From: an uncultured Mailhella sp.
GTDB lineage: Bacteria > Desulfobacterota > Desulfovibrionia > Desulfovibrionales > Desulfovibrionaceae
Direction: 5' to 3'
DNA: 64,000 nt
Assembly: GCF_947631555.1 (NCBI RefSeq)
Contig: NZ_CANRLT010000001.1
Location: forward strand, 1 to 64,000
The position numbers and the translations under genes were made by a program. A model generated the notes under the pieces. It was given only the letters and a program-made list of their open reading frames with translations. It was not told where the DNA came from and did not search any database. Of the stretch, positions 54,258 through 63,029 are shown one piece after another; position 1 is the first letter of the stretch, and every line of letters begins with the position of its first letter.

Positions 54258-55259
54258 ATGAATCTCGCCAAGTTTCCACGCCGCGGTTATGTGAAGGAAC
54301 CCACGCCCATCGAATACCTGCCGAATTTTTCCGCAGCATTGGGCAGCAAGGTCAACGTGTACATCAAGCGTGACGATCTGCTCCCTGGCTGCGGCGGTGG
54401 CAACAAAACCCGCAAACTCGACTTCTCCATCGCCGATGCGCTGAAACAGGGGGCGGACACGGTCATCACCTGCGGTGCGGTGCAGTCCAACCATTGCCGT
54501 CTGACCCTGGCCTGGGCTGTCCATGAAGGTCTGGACTGTCATCTCGTACTCGAAGAACGCGTGAAGAATAGCTATAACCCCGAAGCCTCCGGCAATAACT
54601 TCCTGTACCAGCTTATGGGCGTGAAGAGTATTACCGTAGTTCCTGGCGGCTCCCCCATGCTGGAAGAAATGGAAAAAGTTGCGGCCAAGCTGCGTGCTGA
54701 GGGCAAAAAGCCCTATATTATCCCAGGAGGTGCATCCAATCCTGTCGGCGCGCTCGGCTACGTTGCCTGTGCGCAGGAGACCGCCCAGCAGCTTTTCGAT
54801 ATGGGCCTCAGCATCGACCATGTTATCGTACCCAGCGGCAGCGCAGGAACCCATGCCGGCATGATCGCCGGTTTCGTGGGCAATAACATTGATATCCCCA
54901 TGTCCGGTATCGACGTGAGCCGCCCCCACGATGTACAGGAAAACCTGGTGTACAATCTTGCGCAGAACACGCTGAACCACATCGGCGTGAACGTCACTCT
55001 GCCCCGTGAGAAAGTAGTCTGCTATGATGCCTACTATCAGCCTGGCTACTCTCTGCCCAACCCCGGCATGATCGAAGCAGTGAAGCTGCTTGCTCAGACC
55101 GAAGCCATCCTGCTTGACCCCGTGTACAGCGGCAAGGCTATGGCCGGTATGATTGACCTCATCCGCAAGGATCACTTCCCGCAGGGTGCCAACGTGCTCT
55201 TCCTGCACACCGGCGGTTCTCCCGCGCTCTACGCGTACCTGTCCACGTTCCGCGGATAG
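54258..55259 (+). CDS. PLP-dependent D-cysteine desulfhydrase / L-cysteate sulfo-lyase family enzyme
   Basis: The product is 333 residues of the fold-type II PLP family that includes DcyD, CuyA and ACC deaminase. It has FPRRGYVKEPTPIEYLPNF, the PLP Lys in GGGNKTRKLDF (about residue 51), GAVQSNHCRLTLAWA, PGGASNPVGALGYV, ASGS-like VPSGSAGTHAGM and LDPVYSGKAMAGMIDLI. The choice of substrate (D-cysteine giving sulfide, or cysteate giving sulfite) cannot be fixed by eye. The neighbouring anionic amino acid symporter and Asp/Glu racemase make cysteate attractive, since it mimics aspartate. A strong terminator follows. Confidence 0.88.
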   Translation: MNLAKFPRRGYVKEPTPIEYLPNFSAALGSKVNVYIKRDDLLPGCGGGNKTRKLDFSIADALKQGADTVITCGAVQSNHCRLTLAWAVHEGLDCHLVLEERVKNSYNPEASGNNFLYQLMGVKSITVVPGGSPMLEEMEKVAAKLRAEGKKPYIIPGGASNPVGALGYVACAQETAQQLFDMGLSIDHVIVPSGSAGTHAGMIAGFVGNNIDIPMSGIDVSRPHDVQENLVYNLAQNTLNHIGVNVTLPREKVVCYDAYYQPGYSLPNPGMIEAVKLLAQTEAILLDPVYSGKAMAGMIDLIRKDHFPQGANVLFLHTGGSPALYAYLSTFRG

Positions 55260-55284
55260 TTTTCCGCATCTTTGGAGCAGTGTG

Positions 55285-55322
55285 CGAGCCTTCCCGCGAA
55301 CGTGGGAAGGCTCGTTTTTTTT
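55285..55322 (+). terminator. rho-independent terminator
   Basis: CGAGCCTTCCC and GGGAAGGCTCG form an 11-bp stem around GCGAACGT, followed by eight T. It closes the symporter-racemase-lyase operon. Confidence 0.92.
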
Positions 55323-55466
55323 GGAACGACGGCGTTTTTCGCTCTGGTTTTCTCTGTTTCCAACGCCGAAAAAAAAGTATATCCTTGATTGTCATGCCGT
55401 CAGGACGGTTGATTTTCAACCTTCATCCCCGCTGCTTTTGGCAAGCACCAGCCCTCGAGTACAAAA

Positions 55467-56138
55467 ATGCACTTCAAGAAAGAGACGTACAGCATCCAGG
55501 CCGCCGAATATATCCAGAATATGATCCGCTCCGGTCGTCTGGCCCCAGGCGCCCCCGTCAAGGAAGCCGCTTTGTCCGAAGAACTCCACATCAGCCGCGC
55601 TCCCGTGCGTGAAGCACTGCTCCTCCTCGGACAGCGGGGGCTTATCGTCTCTGAACCCCAGAAAGGAAAATATGTGCGCGCGCTGAGCGCTGCGGAGATC
55701 CGTGACAGCTACGCCGTGGCCGGCATTCTTGAAGGCGCTGGTGTCGTCCAGTCGCTCCGGCTCTGGACAAAAAAACAGGAAAATGCCTTTGCAGAAGTGT
55801 GCCGGCGTCTGGATGCGGAAATCAACCACGCCACGCAGCTCGATACCCTCGCCGATCTTGACGAGCAGTTTCACATGACGCTGCTTTCGGCCTGCCCAAA
55901 CACTTATCTTATCCATCTTGCCCGTACGTCCTGTTCATCGCTGGCCAAATTCCTCTACTATCACTACTGGCGTACTCTGTTTACCCCCAAGGAATTTTAC
56001 GACCGTCACATCATGATCGCCGACGCCGTGAACAGCAGGGATCTTCTGCGCATAGAAGAGATCCTGCGTCAGCACTACATCGAAGTCGGAGACTTACTCT
56101 CCGAACTGGTACATGAAGACGGCGAAAACAGACACTGA
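55467..56138 (+). CDS. GntR-family regulator with FCD domain
   Basis: The product is 223 residues. An N-terminal winged helix (AAEYIQNMIRSGRLAPGAPV, SEELHISRAPVREALLLL) is followed by an all-helical FCD ligand-binding domain with Asp/His residues in DLDEQFHMTLLSAC and DRHIMIADAV for metal or carboxylate binding. FadR/FCD members sense organic acids or amino acids. It is placed between the sulfur amino acid genes and the gamma-glutamyltransferase-like gene, so it probably controls one or both. No operator was identified. Confidence 0.92.
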   Translation: MHFKKETYSIQAAEYIQNMIRSGRLAPGAPVKEAALSEELHISRAPVREALLLLGQRGLIVSEPQKGKYVRALSAAEIRDSYAVAGILEGAGVVQSLRLWTKKQENAFAEVCRRLDAEINHATQLDTLADLDEQFHMTLLSACPNTYLIHLARTSCSSLAKFLYYHYWRTLFTPKEFYDRHIMIADAVNSRDLLRIEEILRQHYIEVGDLLSELVHEDGENRH

Positions 56139-56150
56139 CGGAGAATCCGC

Positions 56151-57806
56151 ATGAACTACTGTGTTTCTCCTTCGCACAGCGTCGGTCCTGAGGCCATGCA
56201 GGGCATGGTCACAGCTCCGCACTATCTGGCGGCTCAGGCAGGGCTGGATATTCTGCGCCGCGGCGGGAACGCCGTGGATGCAGCTATTGCCACGGCGGCA
56301 GTGCTGTCCGTGGTCTATCCCCACATGTGCACACTGGGCGGGGACAATTTCTGGCTCATCTTCGATTCCGCAACGCAGACGCTCCGCGGACTCAACGCCA
56401 GCGGACGGGCAGCGGCACGCGCCTCGATGGAATATTATGCGGAAAAAGGCCTTTCGCGCATTCCCTCCCGCGGCTGGGACTCGGCCATCACCGTGCCCGG
56501 CGCAGTGTCAGGCTGGGATGAGGCATTCCGCTTTGCCCGCGAAACCATGCGCCGCGGTCTGCCATGGTGCGAACTTTTCGCCTCGGCCATTGCCTACGCA
56601 CGGCATGGCTGTCCGGTGAGTACCTCTCTTGCCCAGCTAAGCGCCGTAAACGCTACGCCGGACGAGACGGGCATCCGCTTCCTCCAGCGTTTTCCGGAAC
56701 TGGCTCGTATCTTCTTCCCCGGTGGCCGTGCTCTCCGGCAGGGCACGATACTGCGCCAGCCAGACCTTGCCTGCACCCTCGAAAGTCTCGCTCAGGGCGG
56801 GGCCGCAGAGTTCTATACCGGCGCATTCGCCCGTGCCGTGGCTGAAGACATGGCCAGGAACGGCGGGCTTCTGTCCCTCGAGGACTTTGCCACGCACCGT
56901 GCCGGCTGGGTTAAGCCTCTTTCTGTGAACTATCGGGATTTTTCCGCCTGCAATCTGCCTCCCAATACACAGGGACTGGCCTCGCTGGAAATTCTCAATA
57001 TTCTCCAGAACTTCGATGTGCAGAGCCTGGGTGAATCCAGTGCCGATTGTGTCCACGCCATTGTGGAAGCCACAAAGGAAGCCTTCCTGGACAGGGACGC
57101 ATGGGTCTCGGATCCCGATTTCGTCCAGGCGCCTCTGGACGTCCTGCTCTCCCCGGAGCACGGTAAACGGCAGGCGGCACGACTGGATATGCGCCGAGCC
57201 GGGACACCCCTCGCCCTTCTCGATCCCCACGGCGATACAGTGTGGCTGGGCGTCGTGGACGGAGACGGCAACGCCGTGTCACTTATCCAGAGCATCTACC
57301 ATGACTTCGGATCGGGTATTGTACCTGCAGGGACGGGCGTCCTGCTCCAGGACCGGGGCTGCTTCTTCTCTCTGCGGCCCGGTCATGTCAACGCGCTTGA
57401 GCCTGGGAAAAGAACCATGCATACGCTGAATCCGGCCATGCTTCTCAAGGACGGAAAGCCCTGGCTGGTCTACGGGACGATGGGCGGTGAAGGCCAGCCG
57501 CAGACCCAGGCCGCCATGATAACACGCATCGTGGACTTCGGCATGACGCCGCAGGAAGCCATAGCCGCACCGCGCTGGCTCTACGGCCGCGCCTGGGGAG
57601 CGGAGTGCAATGATCTCCGCCTGGAAGGGCGTTTCGCGCAGGAAGTATTTGAGGAGCTGAAACGCCGCGGGCATAGGGTGAACAGGGTGGAAGACTACGC
57701 GCACACCATGGGGCACGCCGGTGCCATACGCATAGACGCGGAGACCGGCTTGCTTCAGGGGGGCTGCGATCCCCGCAGCGACGGTCTTTCCGCCGTGGGC
57801 TATTGA
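56151..57806 (+). CDS. gamma-glutamyltransferase-family protein, cytoplasmic type
   Basis: The product is an Ntn-hydrolase of 551 residues that should self-cleave before the nucleophilic Thr in HGDTVWLGVVDGDGNAVSL (about residue 363). The GGT blocks GMVTAPHYLAAQAGLDILRRGGNAVDAA and MLLKDGKPWLVYGTMGGEGQPQTQ are clear. There is no signal peptide, unlike periplasmic GGT, so it resembles the YwrD type of intracellular enzymes. It could hydrolyse gamma-glutamyl amides such as glutathione and supply cysteine-type compounds to the neighbouring lyase. It follows the regulator gene by 12 bases. Confidence 0.88.
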   Translation: MNYCVSPSHSVGPEAMQGMVTAPHYLAAQAGLDILRRGGNAVDAAIATAAVLSVVYPHMCTLGGDNFWLIFDSATQTLRGLNASGRAAARASMEYYAEKGLSRIPSRGWDSAITVPGAVSGWDEAFRFARETMRRGLPWCELFASAIAYARHGCPVSTSLAQLSAVNATPDETGIRFLQRFPELARIFFPGGRALRQGTILRQPDLACTLESLAQGGAAEFYTGAFARAVAEDMARNGGLLSLEDFATHRAGWVKPLSVNYRDFSACNLPPNTQGLASLEILNILQNFDVQSLGESSADCVHAIVEATKEAFLDRDAWVSDPDFVQAPLDVLLSPEHGKRQAARLDMRRAGTPLALLDPHGDTVWLGVVDGDGNAVSLIQSIYHDFGSGIVPAGTGVLLQDRGCFFSLRPGHVNALEPGKRTMHTLNPAMLLKDGKPWLVYGTMGGEGQPQTQAAMITRIVDFGMTPQEAIAAPRWLYGRAWGAECNDLRLEGRFAQEVFEELKRRGHRVNRVEDYAHTMGHAGAIRIDAETGLLQGGCDPRSDGLSAVGY

Positions 57807-57856
57807 AAGGCGTCCTGCGCTTTCAGAAAAACACTCCTTGGTTCTGTTCCGCCCTA

Positions 57857-57914
57857 CAAAAACGCCCGCCGTCTCCCCTTTCAAGAACAGAAGGGAGGCC
57901 AGCGGGGCGTTTTG
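57857..57914. terminator. bidirectional terminator between convergent genes
   Basis: AAAAACGCCCGCCGTCTCCC faces GGGAGGCCAGCGGGGCGTTTT, an interrupted stem with T-rich ends in both directions. It lies between the GGT-like gene and dctM. Confidence 0.75.
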
Positions 57915-57929
57915 TGTCCTGATGACGGC

Positions 57930-59225
57930 TTACAGCCCGAGAATGCGGGGCAGGAACAGCGAAATCTCCGGAAAGAGTACGATCACGGCCAGCGCCAGCA
58001 TGGACGCTACCAGCATGGGCAGTACGGGCGGCGTGATCTGTTCCATGGTCAGGTTGCTGATCTTGGCACCAACGTAAAGGTTGACCGCTACGGGCGGCGT
58101 CACCTGCCCCACGGCCAGGTTGATGGTCATCATGACGCCGAACCACACGGGATCCCAACCGAAATGACTCATGATGGGCAGCAGGAAGGGCAGCAGGACG
58201 TAGTAGATGGAAATGGCGTCCAGCAGCATTCCCGCAATGAACAGGATCACGTTGATGAGCAGGAGCAGAACCCAGGGATTGTCGGAGAGCGCAAGAAGGA
58301 CAGCCGCCCCGCGTTCGACAAGCCCCACCGTACTGGCTACCCAGGCGTAAAGACCTGCGCAGGTAACTACGAACATGATTACGGCCGTGGCCTTCACGGA
58401 TTCTACCAGAACCTCGGCAAGAATGCTCAGGGAATCAATGGTCCGGTAGACGAACACCCCCACGAAAAGGCCGTAGAAAATGGCCACGGCCGCAGCTTCC
58501 GTGGGTGTGAACACGCCGCCGTAGATACCGCCCAGAATGACCACGGGTGTCATGATGCCCCAGAAGGCTTCGCGCAGCGCCCGGCTCACGGGGATCCGGC
58601 GTTTTGCTCCGTGGTAGCCCTTTTTCCGGGAAGTCAGGTACACGGAACCCATGAGGAACAGGGCCACCACCATGCCGGGCAGAAAGCCCGCTGCAAAGAG
58701 CGCGGGCACGGAAACATCGGCGATGCCGCCGTAGACGATGAAGGCGATGCTCGGCGGGATGACGATGGCCAGCCCTGAGGATACGGACATCGTGGCTGCG
58801 GCAAAGGGCTTGTCATAGCCGCCCTTGACCATGGCGGGGATGAGGATCAGTCCCAAGGCTGCAACCGTGGCCGGGCCGGAGCCGCTCACCGCGCCCCAGA
58901 ACGTGGCGACACCTACCGTAGCAACGGCCAGTCCTCCGGTCATATCTCCCACAAGGGTCTCGACCAGAAGCACGATGCGGGAAGCTATGCCCGCCCGCTC
59001 CATGATGAAGCCCGCCAGAATGAAGAACGGGATGGCCAGCAGCGGAACCTTGGCCACGCCCGCGAAGAAATTATAGGAGAGCATGTCCACGCCCATGTCC
59101 CACACCCAGGCCACGAGCAGGGCGGAGAGTCCCAGAGAGATGGCGATGGGTACGCGGAAAACGAGCGGGACGACAAAGGCGACGAGCAGCCAGAACGCCG
59201 GATCGTGAAAAAGCGAAAGCTCCAT
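57930..59225 (-). CDS. dctM: TRAP transporter large permease (DctM type)
   Basis: This is the twelve-helix transport subunit (431 residues) of a tripartite ATP-independent transporter driven by a Na+ gradient. Family motifs include FFILAGFIMERAGIA, VATFWGAVSGSGPATVAALG and IPPSIAFIVYGG, and the C-terminal half has GMLLDAISIYYVLLPFLLPI and LAVGQVTPPVAVNLYVG. It is the third gene of dctP-dctQ-dctM. Start ATG 59225 with GGGGGA upstream. Confidence 0.94.
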   Translation of the reverse strand: MELSLFHDPAFWLLVAFVVPLVFRVPIAISLGLSALLVAWVWDMGVDMLSYNFFAGVAKVPLLAIPFFILAGFIMERAGIASRIVLLVETLVGDMTGGLAVATVGVATFWGAVSGSGPATVAALGLILIPAMVKGGYDKPFAAATMSVSSGLAIVIPPSIAFIVYGGIADVSVPALFAAGFLPGMVVALFLMGSVYLTSRKKGYHGAKRRIPVSRALREAFWGIMTPVVILGGIYGGVFTPTEAAAVAIFYGLFVGVFVYRTIDSLSILAEVLVESVKATAVIMFVVTCAGLYAWVASTVGLVERGAAVLLALSDNPWVLLLLINVILFIAGMLLDAISIYYVLLPFLLPIMSHFGWDPVWFGVMMTINLAVGQVTPPVAVNLYVGAKISNLTMEQITPPVLPMLVASMLALAVIVLFPEISLFLPRILGL

Positions 59226-59234
59226 CCCGTCCCC

Positions 59235-59705
59235 CTAGTAGTTGTTCGTGCGGAAGTCCTCGCGTACCTTCTGGAAAAGGCGCACGAGAATGAGCAGAGA
59301 GAAGAGGGGTGTCGCCGCGGTGTACAGCCACACCGGGATCGCCAGGGATTCCGACACCACGTCCAGACTGTATTCGTCCATGACCTCAAGGGAGCCTTCG
59401 CAGACCAGGGCGAGGAAGAAGGCCGCGCTGCACGCCGTGCCGAAGAGGTAGAGGATGAGCCTGATTCTGCGGGGCATGGCATCGTAGAGGACGTTCATGC
59501 AGAAGTTGTGCCCTTCACGGAAGGCACGGGCCGTCCCCAGCAGCACGACCCACACGAACAGATTGACGGTCAGCTCTTCGGATGAAGAAAAGGAAAAGTT
59601 GGTGCAGTAGCGTACGATCACGTTGATGAACGCGATAGACGCCATGACTGCCAAAACTACTGCGCCGAGAAGTTCCTCGAAGCGTCTGTTCAGAAAGTCC
59701 CACAT
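59235..59705 (-). CDS. dctQ: TRAP transporter small permease (DctQ type)
   Basis: This is a four-helix membrane protein (about 156 residues from ATG 59705, ribosome site GAGG). The FEELLGAVVLAVMASIAFINVIVRY opening, the WVVLLGTARAFREGHNF segment and the AATPLFSLLILVRLF last helix are typical. DctQ links DctM and helps dock the binding protein. The track start at 59756 adds a non-hydrophobic leader without support. Confidence 0.92.
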   Translation of the reverse strand: MWDFLNRRFEELLGAVVLAVMASIAFINVIVRYCTNFSFSSSEELTVNLFVWVVLLGTARAFREGHNFCMNVLYDAMPRRIRLILYLFGTACSAAFFLALVCEGSLEVMDEYSLDVVSESLAIPVWLYTAATPLFSLLILVRLFQKVREDFRTNNY

Positions 59706-59759
59706 GATTTCCTCGAGCGTTGCGGGAGCGGCCTTCCGCCGCTCCCGGACAGGCAAAGC

Positions 59760-60836
59760 CTACTGTGCGGCCTTCATGTCTTCTTCGGCCGCCTTGACGA
59801 GTTCGACGCCGATCTTCGTGGTCCAGGTGTCCCGCACACCCTGGGTGGCCTTATAGAACTCGGCGATCTGCTCAGGCGTAAAGCGGGTCACCGTCATACC
59901 TTTCTCTTCCATGACCTTATACGGATCCGTAACGGCGGGAACCATGCCGATGCTTTCCAGATACCGGAGCGCGGAGCCGTCATCGAAGCCGAGGCGGGAA
60001 AGAGCCTTGCCGTACTTTTCCGCGTCTTTCGCACAGTCCAGAATGATTTTCTGATCTTCCGCGGAGAAGCTCTTCCAGACCTTGTCGTTCACCGTGAGGA
60101 ACAGGGGGTCGATCATGTAATGCCAATCGGTGTGGTACTTGTGCCAGGTCCAGATCTGAAGCGGAATATTGATGCCGTTGGTGGGGTTTTCCTGCCCGTC
60201 CACAATGCCCTGCTGGAAGCCGGTCACGGCCTCTGACCAGTTGATGGCCTGGGGGTTCGAGCCGAGAGCGGTGAAAATGTCGGCGAAGATAGGCGTGCCG
60301 CACACGCGCAGCTTCATGCCCTTCATATCTTCAGGCTTGTTGATGGGGCCCTTGCTCGTGGTCAGTTCGCGGAAACCGTTTTCCGACCAGCCGAGGAACT
60401 TCACGCCGGTCTTTTCGATGGCGGCTTCCAGCATCTTGCCGGATTTGCCGGCTTCGATGGCATCCATCGCCTTGTACCGATCCGGGTTGTTCGCGATGAA
60501 GAACGGCAGGGCCGGCAGATTCAGTTCTTCGATCTGAGGCGACCAGTTGATGGTGGACGCCAGTGCAAAGTCGATGGCGCCGCGGCGGACGAGCAGAAGC
60601 TCCGAGGTCTGCTTGCCGGCCATGAGCTGCGCTCCGAAGTAGACCTTGATGTTCACGCGGCCCTGAGTCCGTTCGCGAACCTGATCGGCAAAGTAGGTGC
60701 CGGTCAGGCCCCAGCCGGACGTGGCACTGGGGACGACGCTCAGTTTGTACTCGTTCTTGTAGGCGGCAGCAGCGGGCGCCGAGAGCAGGCCGAGACAGAT
60801 GGCGGCCAGGAGAACGGTGCGGACAGGATTCTTCAT
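59760..60836 (-). CDS. dctP: TRAP transporter solute-binding protein (DctP type)
   Basis: The product is a periplasmic receptor (358 residues) with signal peptide MKNPVRTVLLAAICLGLLSAPAAAA cut before YKNEYKL. The DctP core shows in QVRERTQGRVNIKVYFGAQLM, the carboxylate-binding Arg region MKLRVCGTPIFADIF and NWSEAVTGFQQGIVDGQENP. Substrates of the family are organic acids or sulfonates such as isethionate and taurine-related compounds. This copy cannot be assigned by eye. It is the first gene of the TRAP operon. Confidence 0.94.
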   Translation of the reverse strand: MKNPVRTVLLAAICLGLLSAPAAAAYKNEYKLSVVPSATSGWGLTGTYFADQVRERTQGRVNIKVYFGAQLMAGKQTSELLLVRRGAIDFALASTINWSPQIEELNLPALPFFIANNPDRYKAMDAIEAGKSGKMLEAAIEKTGVKFLGWSENGFRELTTSKGPINKPEDMKGMKLRVCGTPIFADIFTALGSNPQAINWSEAVTGFQQGIVDGQENPTNGINIPLQIWTWHKYHTDWHYMIDPLFLTVNDKVWKSFSAEDQKIILDCAKDAEKYGKALSRLGFDDGSALRYLESIGMVPAVTDPYKVMEEKGMTVTRFTPEQIAEFYKATQGVRDTWTTKIGVELVKAAEEDMKAAQ

Positions 60837-60932
60837 GTTTCCTCCTCAGGATGTTTTGACGGGGCGAACCCCGCCGGACTGACAAAAAACAGTACGCTCC
60901 GCCCCTGGAGGCGGGAGCAGGTTTGCGGCCGC

Positions 60933-61898
60933 CTACAGCAGCGGCAGGATAATGACGAGCGCAGGCAGCACGGCCACCAGCGCAGCGGTGGTCAGCAGCC
61001 AGCAGGCATTGGCCAGATCCAGATCCAGCCGAAACAGCGATGGCAGGATCAGCGCATTCATGGCTACGGGCATGGCGGAGAGGACGGCCGCCACCTTGAG
61101 CGGAAGACCGCCGTCGATATGACCCAGACCCGACAGTCTGGCCGCAAACACGACGGCCACGGGCACACACACGAATTTGACAAGAGACAGAACCGCCGCC
61201 TGCGGAATGTAGCAGGTGATGCGTGACAGCCGAAGCCCCATGCCGATGGTGAACAAAAAGCAGACCGTGCCGAGGATCATGGCCGCCGTAGACAACGCTC
61301 CGAACATGGCCGGACGGCGGATGCCCAGCAGGTTGAGCACAATGCCCAGCCCCAGTGCCAGAACGATGATTTTCAGCACCGGCCCCACGCGAAACGCCGA
61401 ACGCTCCTGAGCATCGTCGCCAGAGCCGTACCAGCGGGCCACAGGGCAGGCCACGCCGAAGTAGAACAGTTCTTCGCAGAGGCGGAAAAGCGAAGAGAGG
61501 GCGATGGACTGCTCCCCGAACTGCATCACCGCGACCAGCGAACCCACGGCGCCGATGTTGATGAATGAGCCGCAGCAGTACATACTGCCCGTCTGGACAC
61601 GGGAAAGCCCCATAAGCCGTGACACCAGCACGGCCAGCGCTCCGCCGAGACTCCAGGCAAAAACACCCAGCACGGGAAGTGCCAGCAGGCGGCTGTCCGG
61701 CGAAGGCAGGCCCCACAGGGAGAGCATGGCGGAAAAGGGAATCAGTCCGAACATGGCGGCCTTCTGGAGGGAAAGGCGCATCCGGGAAGAACGTTCTTCC
61801 ATTATCATGGAACGCCCCGACGCCACCCGCCGCTGAAAGGCGTATCCGGCGGCGATGCTCACAAAGATGATGGCGAGGGTCAAGACGAGCCGTTCCAT
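60933..61898 (-). CDS. AEC-family (auxin efflux carrier-like) membrane permease
   Basis: About 321 residues from ATG 61898, so that a hydrophobic segment (MERLVLTLAIIFVSIAAGYAF) opens the protein, with about ten hydrophobic segments in two similar halves. FINIGAVGSLVAVMQFGEQSIALSSLF and GVVLNLLGIRRP-like segments resemble the AEC/bile-acid symporter-type fold. The substrate is unknown. The gene lies 96 bases upstream of the TRAP operon on the same strand and may be co-transcribed. The gap 61899-62152 before it has no obvious gene. Confidence 0.7.
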   Translation of the reverse strand: MERLVLTLAIIFVSIAAGYAFQRRVASGRSMIMEERSSRMRLSLQKAAMFGLIPFSAMLSLWGLPSPDSRLLALPVLGVFAWSLGGALAVLVSRLMGLSRVQTGSMYCCGSFINIGAVGSLVAVMQFGEQSIALSSLFRLCEELFYFGVACPVARWYGSGDDAQERSAFRVGPVLKIIVLALGLGIVLNLLGIRRPAMFGALSTAAMILGTVCFLFTIGMGLRLSRITCYIPQAAVLSLVKFVCVPVAVVFAARLSGLGHIDGGLPLKVAAVLSAMPVAMNALILPSLFRLDLDLANACWLLTTAALVAVLPALVIILPLL

Positions 61899-62152
61899 GA
61901 TGAAACCAAGGCAGAAGGTTGAAAGATAAACCGCCGGCAGGGAAAACGTTCCCCAGCCATCCCGGGCTGCGGACAGAGATAATGAAGATGAGTGTGTCAG
62001 TTTATGCCTATTCAGGAATTTGTCAAATCTTCTTCCGCCGTTGAATGAGTCTCCGAGGCGCAGACAGGCCCATTTTTTGCCAGTCCTTTCGATGGTGGTC
62101 ACGGTTTCTGCGGAAAGGAAATCCCTGACCTGCCGGGAGCTGCGTTTTTCGG

Positions 62153-62872
62153 TCAGCCGCGATAGGGCAGCTCGCCGCTGTAGCGTATGCCGTCTTCTTC
62201 CACACGCACAACCGCCGTATGGACTTCCACTCCGCACTGGATAGCCTCGCGCAAGGTATCGGCATAGAGCGGGTCGATGTAGTCGGCGGCGCGGAAACAG
62301 TTCCCGTCCGGCCGTTGTATGATGTAAAGCATGGCCGCCCTATGCCCTTCTTCCCTAAGTCTCATCAGCGTATGCAGATGTTTGGCCCCGCGGCTGGTCA
62401 CGGCGTCCGGAAAGGCCGCCGCGCCGTCTTCCACCAGAGTGACGTTCTTGCATTCCACCCAGAGCAAAGGCAGTCCGCCACCGGAAAAAAGACCGTCCAG
62501 GCGGCTTTCCCCGTTCACAGCCTCACGCTTCAGTGTTTCGTAACCCTCTGCCCACGGCAGCAGTCCCTGCCTGAACAGTGCCGCCAGCAGACGGTTGGGT
62601 GTCAGCGTGTTTACCCCGACCCAGAAGCGTTTCCCGAACCTGCCCTGTCCCAGCGCCTCCACAGTCCAGCGCAGGCGGCGCTTCGGATCCTCGGCCGGAG
62701 ACAGCAGAACCGGCGCGCCGTGACGCAGCAACCCCAGCATGGAACCGGTATTGTTGGTGTGCGCAATGACTTCCCGGCCATCCAGCAGAGCATAGACAAA
62801 GAATCGCTTCTCACGGCGCAGAAAGGTTGCCACTCGGCAGCCTTCGGGATAACGCAGCAGTATTTCGTCCAC
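62153..62872 (-). CDS. sfsA: SfsA-family protein
   Basis: The product is 239 residues, starting at GTG with GAGGAAGAG upstream. The OB-like N-terminal part has REVIAHTNNTGSMLGLL, close to the HCPNTGxM motif. The nuclease-like C-terminal part has DGLFSGGGLPLLWVECKNVTL and FPDAVTSRGAKHLHTL, as in SfsA (sugar fermentation stimulation protein). The fold suggests nucleic-acid binding or cleavage; the cellular role is uncertain. A divergent aminotransferase begins 157 bases away. Confidence 0.93.
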   Translation of the reverse strand: MDEILLRYPEGCRVATFLRREKRFFVYALLDGREVIAHTNNTGSMLGLLRHGAPVLLSPAEDPKRRLRWTVEALGQGRFGKRFWVGVNTLTPNRLLAALFRQGLLPWAEGYETLKREAVNGESRLDGLFSGGGLPLLWVECKNVTLVEDGAAAFPDAVTSRGAKHLHTLMRLREEGHRAAMLYIIQRPDGNCFRAADYIDPLYADTLREAIQCGVEVHTAVVRVEEDGIRYSGELPYRG

Positions 62873-63029
62873 GTTCGCTCTTCCTCACTCCTCTGCGCGG
62901 AACGGCGCAGAACGCGGCCTCGCGGTGGAAAGGCAGAGGCATCGGCAATTTACATACTGTTCTGAAACTGATACCTTTATTCAGTTCTCAGTTCCGCCGT
63001 GCAGTCCATTTTCAAAGGAGCGCATCTCC

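Noticed and set aside
60331-61716. Minus-strand ORF of 461 residues overlapping dctP and the AEC permease
   Set aside because: It is an alternate frame of two real genes with Gly/Arg/His-rich low-information sequence.
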